From Cellvibrionales bacterium UBA2511 (GTDB lineage Bacteria > Pseudomonadota > Gammaproteobacteria > Pseudomonadales > Porticoccaceae): 5,186 bases of DNA. Position numbers and translations under genes: made by a program. This document shows, in pieces, positions 1 through 4,821 of this stretch; the first letter of the stretch is position 1, and each line of letters starts with the position of its first letter. Location: positions 39,278-44,463 of the forward strand of contig DDNV01000037.1 in NCBI GenBank assembly GCA_002341315.1, in the 5' to 3' direction. A model generated the notes under the pieces. It searched no databases, was not told where the DNA came from, and saw nothing but the letters and a program-made list of their open reading frames with translations.

Positions 1-366
1 GTGTTTTTGTACAATCCAGACCAAAGGATGTGGGATATCCAGAATGTGGCTGTCTGCCAGGCCATTCTCGCGAAATAACCTGAACCAGTGGTTCGAAATG
101 GCATTCAGCGCCGCCCCCTTGCCCGGAACGCCATGCATGCCGCCTTCGCCATGCCAGATGCAGTCAAATGCAGAAATTCGATCACTGATTACCATGATGG
201 CAAGTGGCGCACTGGGAGCCACATCATAACCCTGTTGCTCTATCAGCCTGAGGCTGTCTTTTTCTGTAAGCCAGTAGACTGAGCGTACCTTACCGCTGTG
301 CACAGGAGCATCAGTGCGGATAGGGAGATCATTGTTGACGGCGAGAACTTTGTCTGCGAGTTTCAT
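1..366 (-). CDS. purC: Phosphoribosylaminoimidazole-succinocarboxamide synthase (SAICAR synthase), long type, N-terminal part, cut by window edge
   Basis: This cytoplasmic enzyme of purine synthesis condenses CAIR with aspartate, using ATP, to form SAICAR. Only the first 122 codons are visible; the reading frame is open through base 1. Residues 22-33 carry the glycine/lysine ATP-binding segment ([12 protein letters not shown]). Residues 61-69 read SDRISAFDC, and 80-91 hold [12 protein letters not shown], followed by NHWF and HILDIPHP. The SDRISAFD and PGKG motifs mark the longer, yeast ADE1-like form, found for example in Vibrio at about 367 residues, and not the roughly 237-residue E. coli form, which has a different sequence there. 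About a third of the protein is present. The ATG start is supported by AGGA nine bases upstream and by an N-terminus ([19 protein letters not shown]) that resembles remembered Vibrio PurC. No defect is seen. The identification is firm; the subtype assignment rests on motif memory. Confidence 0.95.
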   Translation of the reverse strand, partial: MKLADKVLAVNNDLPIRTDAPVHSGKVRSVYWLTEKDSLRLIEQQGYDVAPSAPLAIMVISDRISAFDCIWHGEGGMHGVPGKGAALNAISNHWFRLFRENGLADSHILDIPHPLVWIVQKH

Positions 367-375
367 GGTTATGAG

Positions 376-379
376 TCCT
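376..379 (-). promoter_or_regulatory. Ribosome binding site of purC
   Basis: AGGA on the minus strand lies nine bases before the purC ATG. It supports that start codon. Confidence 0.6.
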
Positions 380-428
380 GTCAGCGGGCAGGTAGTGTTA
401 TTGGAATAATTCGGGGCTTCCGTACTCA

Positions 429-447
429 CCTCTACCAGAGGGTCTGG
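429..447 (-). other. Two overlapping, mutually exclusive hairpins in the purC leader
   Basis: CCTCT (429-433) can pair with AGAGG (437-441) around a three-base loop. CCAGA (435-439) can pair with TCTGG (443-447), also around a three-base loop. Both are perfect five-base-pair stems sharing bases 435-441, so only one can form at a time. They lie just inside the predicted 5' leader of purC. Stems this short can arise by chance. Confidence 0.3.
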
Positions 448-459
448 AAACGTTTAATT
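444..459 (-). promoter_or_regulatory. Candidate purine-repressor (PurR/LacI-family) operator before purC
   Basis: The perfect palindrome AAACGTTT (448-455) sits over the predicted purC transcription start. It is identical to the eight-base core of the E. coli PurR operator consensus. Over the full 16-base site, 10 positions match; the flanks are poor. PurR controls purine genes in enteric bacteria and Vibrio. Whether this organism has PurR cannot be seen here, and another LacI-family regulator with a central CG could bind instead. Confidence 0.35.
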
Positions 460-465
460 CTAGCA
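457..465 (-). promoter_or_regulatory. Candidate extended -10 promoter of purC
   Basis: On the minus strand the sequence reads TGCTAGAAT, a TGn extension plus a hexamer matching TATAAT at five of six positions. No good -35 hexamer lies 16-18 bases further upstream, as is usual for extended -10 promoters. Transcription would begin near base 450, giving a leader of about 84 bases before the purC ATG. This is a pattern match only. Confidence 0.4.
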
Positions 466-475
466 GATCGATAGC

Positions 476-515
476 CCTCAGATACAGGCAACCCTGTGTT
501 GTCTGTACCCTGAGG
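476..515. repeat. Imperfect inverted repeat between the DoxX-family gene and purC
   Basis: CCTCAG (476-481) is complementary to CTGAGG (510-515). Just inside, TACAG (483-487) is complementary to CTGTA (503-507), giving 11 paired bases with a small internal bulge and a 15-base loop. It begins one base before the end of the DoxX-family stop codon. There is no T-run on either strand, so it is not a standard intrinsic terminator. It could slow or end transcription from the DoxX-family gene, protect its 3' end, or be a protein site. Confidence 0.4.
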
Positions 516-516
516 A

Positions 517-912
517 TCAGTCCGGGCGAATGGCATATTTGCCGCTGCCCTGTAGCGCGATAGCCAGTGCCGCTAAAAGATAGAGGCCCTGTAGTTCCAG
601 TGCCCAGCCACCCTGATTGGTTAGTTGGAAAAGCTCGCCGGCATGGACTAACAATATAGCCACCAGCATATTGCCAATGACCAACAGGGCCCCGGCTCTG
701 GCGAAGTAACCGAAAATAATCATCAGCGGACCTAATACCTCACCGAGATAGACGGCATAGGCAATCTCTGACGGCATGCCAAACTCTGTCAGCTTGCTAC
801 CAATAAAGCCCAGCGAACCCGGGTTAAGTATCTTGGCAATACCGTGTAATAAAACGAGCAGCCCGACAGCGATGCGCAAGACCAGTTTTGCGAGCTCTTC
901 ATAGTAGGTCAT
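517..912 (-). CDS. DoxX-family small integral membrane protein
   Basis: A 131-residue inner-membrane protein of the DoxX/DoxD-like family; the function of most members is unknown. Four hydrophobic segments lie at about residues 8-25, 50-69, 72-90 and 103-122, the family's usual four-helix layout and length. Family-like features are LHGIAKI near residue 22, the EVLGPLMIIFGYFARAGALL stretch at 58-77, and the C-terminal GSGKYAIRPD. The start at base 912 is chosen because GGAG lies ten bases upstream and the helix pattern begins at once. A longer frame reaches a TTG at 978, but it adds 22 non-family-like residues, and its AAGGA sits only two to three bases before the TTG. The gene is co-oriented with purC, 150 bases away, and divergent from fabV. 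No partner gene such as a DoxX-linked oxidoreductase adjoins it, so no specific role is inferred. Confidence 0.85.
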   Translation of the reverse strand: MTYYEELAKLVLRIAVGLLVLLHGIAKILNPGSLGFIGSKLTEFGMPSEIAYAVYLGEVLGPLMIIFGYFARAGALLVIGNMLVAILLVHAGELFQLTNQGGWALELQGLYLLAALAIALQGSGKYAIRPD

Positions 913-922
913 AACCAGTAAT

Positions 923-926
923 CTCC
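923..926 (-). promoter_or_regulatory. Ribosome binding site deciding the DoxX-family start
   Basis: GGAG on the minus strand lies ten bases before the ATG at 912-910. It favours this start over the TTG at 978. Confidence 0.55.
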
Positions 927-949
927 GGTATAAACGGGTTTGAAAGTAC

Positions 950-978
950 AATTTAAAGGGATAGTACCAGTGGGGCAA
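950..978 (-). promoter_or_regulatory. Weak candidate promoter of the DoxX-family gene
   Basis: On the minus strand, TTGCCC (978-973) and TAAATT (955-950) are separated by 17 bases. Each matches the sigma70 consensus at four of six positions. Position and spacing suit the gene, but the match is modest. Confidence 0.25.
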
Positions 979-1007
979 TTCCTTTAATACGCATTCCGGG
1001 AGGTTTC

Positions 1008-1036
1008 TTGGAGCGCTGCTGCCTTCGGGGTATCAT
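1008..1036 (+). promoter_or_regulatory. Candidate sigma70 promoter of fabV
   Basis: TTGGAG (1008-1013) and TATCAT (1031-1036) are spaced by exactly 17 bases. The -10 matches at five of six positions and the -35 keeps the TTG. Transcription would start near 1043, leaving a leader of about 45 bases. It faces away from the DoxX-family promoter in the same 175-base divergent gap. Confidence 0.45.
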
Positions 1037-1039
1037 TGC

Positions 1040-1069
1040 GGCGTTATTTTAACCGACGCCCCCTCGGGG
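1040..1069 (+). other. Short hairpins in the fabV leader
   Basis: GGCGT (1040-1044) can pair with ACGCC (1056-1060) around an 11-base loop. Immediately after comes CCCCTCGGGG (1060-1069), a compact GC-rich inverted repeat ending eight bases before the fabV ribosome binding site (GGAG, 1077-1080). Both would be transcribed from the proposed promoter. They could affect translation, but the stems are short. Confidence 0.3.
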
Positions 1070-1087
1070 TTCCTGTGGAGATAGACA

Positions 1088-2275
1088 ATGATTATCAAAC
1101 CGAGAGTTCGCGGTTTTATGTGTATTACCAGCCACCCGGTTGGCTGTGAGGCAAATGTCAAAGAACAGATTGATTACATCAAGCGCCAGGGACCGATAGA
1201 TGGCCCCAAACGGGTGCTGGTGATAGGTGCTTCCACAGGATATGGTCTGGCCGCCCGAATCGCGGCAGCGTTTGGCTGCGGAGCCTCAACACTTGGCATT
1301 TTTTTTGAGAAGGAAGGTGGAGATAAAAAGCCCGCCTCAGCCGGTTGGTATAACTCGGCAGCTTTTCACAAGTTTGCCGATGAGCAGGGTATTTACGCGA
1401 AAAGTATCAATGGAGATGCGTTTTCCGATGAAATAAAGCAAAAGACAATTGATACGATCAAAGCCGATCTGGGGCAGGTGGATCTGGTGATCTACAGCCT
1501 GGCGTCTCCCCGGCGACAGCACCCGAAGACGGGCGAAGTATTCAATTCAACCCTTAAGCCCATCGGGAAGAATGTAACCCTGCGGGGGATCAACACAGAT
1601 AAGGAGGAGGTTCAGGAATTTTCGCTGGAAGCAGCCACAGAACAGGAGATTGCCAACACCGTAGCAGTTATGGGTGGTGAGGATTGGCAAATGTGGATAG
1701 ATGCGCTGTTAGAGGCTGATGTGTTGGCCTCTGGTGCGAAAACAGCAGCATTTACCTATTTGGGTGAAAAAGTCACCTGGGATCTGTATTGGCACGGTAC
1801 GATTGGTCAGGCTAAAAAAGACCTGGACAGTAAGGTTGCGGGAATCCGTGAAAAACTGGCGACCGTCGGTGGCGATGCCCGGGTAGCGGTGCTCAAGGCA
1901 GTGGTGACGCAGGCCAGCTCTGCGATACCGATCATGCCGCTTTATCTGGCGCTGCTGTTCAAGGCGATGAAGGAAGATGGTAGTCACGAAGGCTGTATTG
2001 AGCAGTTATATCGTCTCTACACGGAATGTCTTTACAGCGACTCCCCGCGTATGGACAGCGAAGGACGAATTCGGGTGGACGAACGTGAAATCCGCCCGGA
2101 AATTCAGCATCGGGTTGGCGATGACTGGCTGAAAGTCACCAATGAAAATATGGCTGAGCTGACTGATATAAAGGGCTATAAACATGAGTTTCTCAAGCTC
2201 TTTGGCTTTGATATTGACAGCGTAGATTACGAGGCTGATGTCGACCCGGTGGTTCCCATCAGCGGATTGATCTGA
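1088..2275 (+). CDS. fabV: Enoyl-[acyl-carrier-protein] reductase, FabV type (NADH)
   Basis: FabV reduces trans-2-enoyl-ACP to acyl-ACP with NADH, the last step of each round of type II fatty acid synthesis in the cytoplasm. The protein has 395 residues, normal for the family (about 400). It starts [12 protein letters not shown], a typical FabV N-terminus. The Rossmann nucleotide loop [11 protein letters not shown] is at residues 47-57. A conserved YSLASPRR lies at 136-143. The catalytic tyrosine and lysine are in the family's Y-x8-K arrangement: Y234, then K243 with K244 beside it. FabV is larger than FabI and spaces these residues differently, so the subtype is clear. FabV enzymes are commonly tolerant of triclosan; that is family knowledge, not visible here. 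GGAG lies seven bases before the ATG. It has its own likely promoter and is followed by a 114-base gap without an obvious terminator. No lesion is seen. Confidence 0.97.
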   Translation: MIIKPRVRGFMCITSHPVGCEANVKEQIDYIKRQGPIDGPKRVLVIGASTGYGLAARIAAAFGCGASTLGIFFEKEGGDKKPASAGWYNSAAFHKFADEQGIYAKSINGDAFSDEIKQKTIDTIKADLGQVDLVIYSLASPRRQHPKTGEVFNSTLKPIGKNVTLRGINTDKEEVQEFSLEAATEQEIANTVAVMGGEDWQMWIDALLEADVLASGAKTAAFTYLGEKVTWDLYWHGTIGQAKKDLDSKVAGIREKLATVGGDARVAVLKAVVTQASSAIPIMPLYLALLFKAMKEDGSHEGCIEQLYRLYTECLYSDSPRMDSEGRIRVDEREIRPEIQHRVGDDWLKVTNENMAELTDIKGYKHEFLKLFGFDIDSVDYEADVDPVVPISGLI

Positions 2276-2354
2276 GTGTTTGTTCGTTAGCAATGGCCTC
2301 TCAATACGGTCTGCTGCTGCAGTTTCAGGTGGAAGTGAATTGCTTCAAGTAACA

Positions 2355-2383
2355 TTGCCAATAGCTGTGGCTGCGCCTATAAG
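2355..2383 (+). promoter_or_regulatory. Strong sigma70-like promoter abutting the DUF2789 start codon
   Basis: TTGCCA (2355-2360) and TATAAG (2378-2383) each match consensus at five of six positions, with an optimal 17-base spacer. The usual start point, about seven bases past the -10, is the A of the ATG at 2390. The transcript would then have no, or almost no, 5' leader. This is the best-matching -35/-10 pair I found in the window. Confidence 0.55.
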
Positions 2384-2389
2384 AGATGT

Positions 2390-2623
2390 ATGGATACCAG
2401 CGTTCACTCCTTATCTACCCTCTTTGAGCAGTTGGGGCTGCCCTCCACCGCAGCCGCCATCGAGCTTTTTATTGCCCTACACCAGCCTCTGCCCCCCGAA
2501 ACGAGATTAGCTGAAGCGTTGTTCTGGAATGAGGCCCAGAGAGCGTTTCTGGAAGAGGCCATCAGTGAAGATGCCGATTGGGCCGAGCTGGTTGATCAGC
2601 TCGATGCCCGTTTCAGGGTCTAG
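2390..2623 (+). CDS. DUF2789 family protein, small, function unknown
   Basis: A 77-residue soluble acidic protein that I recognise as DUF2789. Its opening MDTSVHSLSTLFEQLGLPS and closing EDADWAELVDQLDARFR are characteristic. Members are short, mostly helical proteins of gammaproteobacteria with no established role. Predicted helices run at about residues 6-16, 20-31, 47-59 and 62-73, broken by the HQPLPPETRL turn at 31-40. There is no signal peptide, membrane segment or cysteine. The start is fixed by the family N-terminus, and no other methionine occurs in the protein. There is no convincing Shine-Dalgarno sequence, only AAGAGA directly upstream. The gene lies 114 bases after fabV and 85 before lpxL, on the same strand, apparently with its own promoter. 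The neighbours do not reveal its function. Confidence 0.85.
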   Translation: MDTSVHSLSTLFEQLGLPSTAAAIELFIALHQPLPPETRLAEALFWNEAQRAFLEEAISEDADWAELVDQLDARFRV

Positions 2624-2646
2624 TATTTTCAGCTTCAACCCGCGCC

Positions 2647-2660
2647 CCATGCATGGTTTT
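2647..2660 (+). other. Perfect ten-base palindrome followed by TTTT
   Basis: CCATGCATGG (2647-2656) is a perfect palindrome, followed at once by four T residues. It lies 23 bases after the DUF2789 stop and overlaps the -35 region of the likely lpxL promoter. As a hairpin it has only three pairs around a four-base loop, too weak for a good terminator. It could be an operator half-overlapping the promoter, or chance. Confidence 0.25.
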
Positions 2661-2675
2661 ACGCATCAACGTCCT

Positions 2676-2681
2676 TATAAT
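2676..2681 (+). promoter_or_regulatory. Consensus -10 element of the likely lpxL promoter
   Basis: A perfect TATAAT stands 27 bases before the lpxL ATG. Transcription would start near 2688 with a leader of about 21 bases. No good -35 occurs at 16-18 bases (TGGTTT is the nearest), and there is no TGn extension, so an activator may be needed. Confidence 0.45.
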
Positions 2682-2708
2682 AGCAATCCCTTTTAACCAG
2701 TAATTGAC

Positions 2709-3644
2709 ATGATTAATAACCACGATTTCAAGTGGCGCTTTCTCCACCCCCGTTATTGGCTGACCTGGTTAAGCCTGGGCTGCTGGCGTTTGTTGGTGAT
2801 CCTTCCGTATCCGGTGTTGCTTTGGCTCGGTGGTTGTATCGGCCGAATAATGTTCTGGCGGAGCCGCTATCGTCGAGAGGTGGCAGATATCAACCTGCGA
2901 TGGTGCTTCCCCGAGATGGAAGAATCGCAGCGCCAGAAGTTGCTGCGGGATAATTTTATCAGCTATGGCATTGCCTTTTTTGAAATTGGCATGGCCTGGT
3001 GGTGGCCCACACAACGGCTTAATAAGCTGATTACCATTGAGGGTCTGGAAAATATCGAGGGCTTGCAGGGTAGGGGAGCGCTGCTGATGGCCATCCACTT
3101 CACTACGCTTGAAGTCGGTGCATCTGCCCTGTCTGCGAGACACTCGATTGATGGCATGTACCGTCCCCATAAAAATCCTGTGTATGACTATGTGCAGAGT
3201 AAAGGGCGCCGGGTAAGAGACCCGCTGGGTGTGGTTTATCCTCGGGAAGACATTCGCGGTATGTTCAAGGCACTTCGCCAGGGTAGAATTATCTGGTATG
3301 CCCCCGATCAGGATTATGGGCGAAAACAGAGTGTGTTTGCCCGATTCTTTGGGGTTCCGGCAGCCACGGTCACGGCCACCGCGCGTTTTGCCAAAACCGG
3401 CAACGCCCTTGTCCTGCCCTTTTCCCAGGTGAGGTTGCCTGATGGTCAGGGGTATCGGATTGTAGTGCATCCGCCTTTACAAGACTTTCCGACAGGTGAT
3501 GATCTGGCAGATGCTGAAATGGTTAACCGACAGGTTGAGAAAATGATACTCGAGCAACCGGATCAGTATATGTGGATTCACCGGCGCTTTAAAACCCGCC
3601 CGCCCGGCGAATCAAGACCCTATCCCAAGAGCAGCAACAAATAG
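2709..3644 (+). CDS. lpxL: Lipid A biosynthesis late acyltransferase (LpxL/HtrB family)
   Basis: This inner-membrane enzyme transfers an acyl chain from acyl-ACP to the Kdo-lipid A precursor, forming an acyloxyacyl group in late lipid A synthesis. It has 311 residues, close to E. coli LpxL (306). After a short N-terminus, HPRYWLTW occupies residues 13-20, the same position as in E. coli LpxL. A hydrophobic anchor spans about 20-45. The catalytic HX4(D/E) motif is HFTTLE, with H130 and E135. Other family blocks are YRPHKNP at 151-157, WYAPDQDYG at 196-204, and the C-terminal QYMWIHRRFKTRP at 286-298. LpxL, LpxP and LpxM are close paralogues; overall this reads as LpxL/LpxP-like, and the acyl chain cannot be told from sequence. 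The start is supported by N-terminal alignment, although no Shine-Dalgarno is evident. Tandem TAG codons end the frame. It follows the DUF2789 gene by 85 bases. Confidence 0.93.
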   Translation: MINNHDFKWRFLHPRYWLTWLSLGCWRLLVILPYPVLLWLGGCIGRIMFWRSRYRREVADINLRWCFPEMEESQRQKLLRDNFISYGIAFFEIGMAWWWPTQRLNKLITIEGLENIEGLQGRGALLMAIHFTTLEVGASALSARHSIDGMYRPHKNPVYDYVQSKGRRVRDPLGVVYPREDIRGMFKALRQGRIIWYAPDQDYGRKQSVFARFFGVPAATVTATARFAKTGNALVLPFSQVRLPDGQGYRIVVHPPLQDFPTGDDLADAEMVNRQVEKMILEQPDQYMWIHRRFKTRPPGESRPYPKSSNK

Positions 3645-3763
3645 TAGAGCCTGCCCAGGCCAAACTGGAAATGACGGATGAAGTGGCCGGAAAACCATCA
3701 AGCATAGTGCCAGGATGAGGAACTCTGTCGTGCTCAATGGTCTGACATACAGGTCGCTTCTCT

Positions 3764-3800
3764 GGCCGGCGGACCCAATCCCCCCCCCGGCCCTTTGTCA
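3764..3800 (+). terminator. Possible weak intrinsic terminator after lpxL, containing a C9 run
   Basis: GGCCGGCGG (3764-3772) can pair with CCCCCGGCC (3784-3792), eight of nine positions, around an 11-base loop. It is followed by CTTTGTCATT, which has only a three-base T run. It lies 120 bases after the lpxL stop and 114 before dapA, so it could reduce read-through between them. The 3' arm and loop contain nine consecutive C residues (3780-3788). Against a terminator are the poor U-tract and the distance from lpxL. Confidence 0.3.
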
Positions 3801-3894
3801 TTAACCCTGGAGCCAATGCCTAATTTTTTCATAATGCTTGTGCCCCAGGTTGCTGGTCAGTACCATTACGCGTTCTATTTTTCTTGGCTATTTT

Positions 3895-3898
3895 GAGG
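3895..3898 (+). promoter_or_regulatory. Ribosome binding site deciding the dapA start
   Basis: GAGG lies eight bases before the ATG at 3907. It supports that start over the in-frame TTG at 3838. Confidence 0.6.
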
Positions 3899-3906
3899 CT
3901 CCTCCG

Positions 3907-4821
3907 ATGATCACCGGCAGTATTGTTGCTCTGGTTACGCCCATGTTTCGCGATAATCAGGAAGTTGACTGGGATTGTCTGAAGCGTTTGGTGGAGTGGC
4001 ATATTGCCCAGGGGACCAATGCGATTGTCGCTGTGGGTACCACCGGTGAATCCCCGACACTCGATGTGCAGGAGCATATGGCGACTATCGCTGCGATTGT
4101 CGAAGATGCCGATGGTCGGGTCCCCGTGATTGCTGGCACTGGTGCAAACTCGACCAGAGAAGCCATAGAGTGGACCCATCGAGCACAACAGATCGGTGCA
4201 GATGCCTGCCTGCTGGTAACCCCCTATTACAACAAACCCACCCAGGAAGGACTCTACCTTCATCACAAAGCAATTGCAGAAGCCGTGGATATTCCACAGA
4301 TTCTCTACAATGTGCCCGGTCGTACGGCCTGTGATATGCTTCCCGCCACTGTTGCAAGGCTTGCCGAAATCCCCAATATTGTCGGTATTAAAGAGGCCAC
4401 CGGTGACCTGGATCGTGTTAACCAGTTGGTTAGTAGCTGCCCTGAGGATTTTGCCATTTATTCGGGCGATGACTTTACTGCGCTGGAATTGATCCTGAGG
4501 GGTGGCCATGGTGACATCTCTGTTACGGCCAATGTTGCCCCCAGGTTAATGGCTGAGATGTGTCGTTTGGCACTCGCCGGCGAGGTAGATGCAGCACGTG
4601 AAATCAACAAGCGACTTATTCCTGTTCATGAAGCGATGTTTGTCGAATCCAACCCCATCCCGGTCAAATGGGCTGTAGCGGAAATGGGTTTGATGGAGCA
4701 TGCCATACGTCTCCCGCTCACTGAGTTGTCTGCGGCCTATCATTTAAAAGTTACCAGAGCTCTTGAGCAGGCTGATCTGCTGAGCGGTGTACAAACAGTC
4801 AATTCGGAGTTCACTGGATGA
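3907..4821 (+). CDS. dapA: 4-hydroxy-tetrahydrodipicolinate synthase (dihydrodipicolinate synthase)
   Basis: DapA condenses pyruvate with aspartate semialdehyde, the first committed step toward diaminopimelate and lysine, in the cytoplasm. It is a class I aldolase-like (beta/alpha)8 barrel, normally a tetramer. The protein has 304 residues against 292 in E. coli; the extra residues are mainly C-terminal. The Schiff-base lysine is K162 in GIKEATG. Y134 in ILYNVPGR, T46 in GTTGES and a tyrosine of TPYYNK (107/108) supply the proton relay; R139 binds substrate. At the lysine feedback site, H57, N81 and E85 are kept, but the residue matching E. coli H53 is V54. Remembered Pseudomonas DapA has the same valine. 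The ATG at 3907 gives the family N-terminus [12 protein letters not shown]. The last codon overlaps bamC by ATGA, so the two are probably co-transcribed and coupled in translation. Confidence 0.97.
   Translation: MITGSIVALVTPMFRDNQEVDWDCLKRLVEWHIAQGTNAIVAVGTTGESPTLDVQEHMATIAAIVEDADGRVPVIAGTGANSTREAIEWTHRAQQIGADACLLVTPYYNKPTQEGLYLHHKAIAEAVDIPQILYNVPGRTACDMLPATVARLAEIPNIVGIKEATGDLDRVNQLVSSCPEDFAIYSGDDFTALELILRGGHGDISVTANVAPRLMAEMCRLALAGEVDAAREINKRLIPVHEAMFVESNPIPVKWAVAEMGLMEHAIRLPLTELSAAYHLKVTRALEQADLLSGVQTVNSEFTG
4806..4809 (+). promoter_or_regulatory. Ribosome binding site of bamC inside dapA
   Basis: GGAG within the last codons of dapA lies eight bases before the bamC ATG. It supports the overlapping start. 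Confidence 0.6.

Larger units (their letters stand above)
3645..3906. other. Intergenic region between lpxL and dapA
   Basis: This 262-base stretch has no convincing gene on either strand. It holds the GC-rich inverted repeat described separately, an AT-rich segment TAATTTTTTCATAAT (3821-3835), and the dapA ribosome binding site. CATAAT (3830-3835) is the best -10-like hexamer for dapA, but no -35 sits at proper spacing. A gcvR gene, present beside dapA in E. coli, is not here. Confidence 0.5.

Noticed and set aside
44..282. Two overlapping plus-strand open frames in the purC region
   Set aside because: They are antisense to a clear purC frame with conserved motifs, and neither resembles a known protein.
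913..978. Longer N-terminus for the DoxX-family protein from a TTG at 978
   Set aside because: It adds 22 residues unlike the family, and its AAGGA is only two to three bases from the TTG; the ATG at 912 has GGAG at a proper distance and gives the family length.
1709..2293. Two minus-strand open frames within fabV
   Set aside because: They are antisense shadows of an intact fabV with all family motifs; their translations show no recognisable domain.
2276..2354. A terminator after fabV
   Set aside because: The only hairpin (GAAGT/GCTTC around a five-base loop, in 2331-2347) is weak and has no T-run after it.
2280..2510. Plus-strand open frame spanning the gap after fabV and overlapping the DUF2789 gene
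   Set aside because: It needs a TTG start without a ribosome binding site, has a low-complexity proline/serine tail, and overlaps the recognised DUF2789 frame.
2769..3470. A 233-codon minus-strand open frame opposite lpxL
   Set aside because: Its length is notable, but the lpxL frame carries the HX4E motif and family blocks throughout; the antisense product has no recognisable domain.
3649..3660. Terminator directly after lpxL at GCCTGCCCAGGC
   Set aside because: The stem is at most five pairs with a two-base loop, and no T-run follows.
3589..3816. A 75-codon minus-strand open frame over the end of lpxL and the following gap
   Set aside because: No recognisable family, it overlaps the lpxL 3' end, and its translation crosses the C9 run; I could not support it as a gene.
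3838..3906. In-frame 23-residue N-terminal extension of DapA from a TTG
   Set aside because: DapA proteins begin at M-x-x-G-S-I/M-V-A, matching the ATG at 3907, which has GAGG eight bases upstream.
3829..4509. A 226-codon minus-strand open frame opposite dapA
   Set aside because: Shadow of dapA, which is intact and fully recognisable; no domain seen in the antisense translation.
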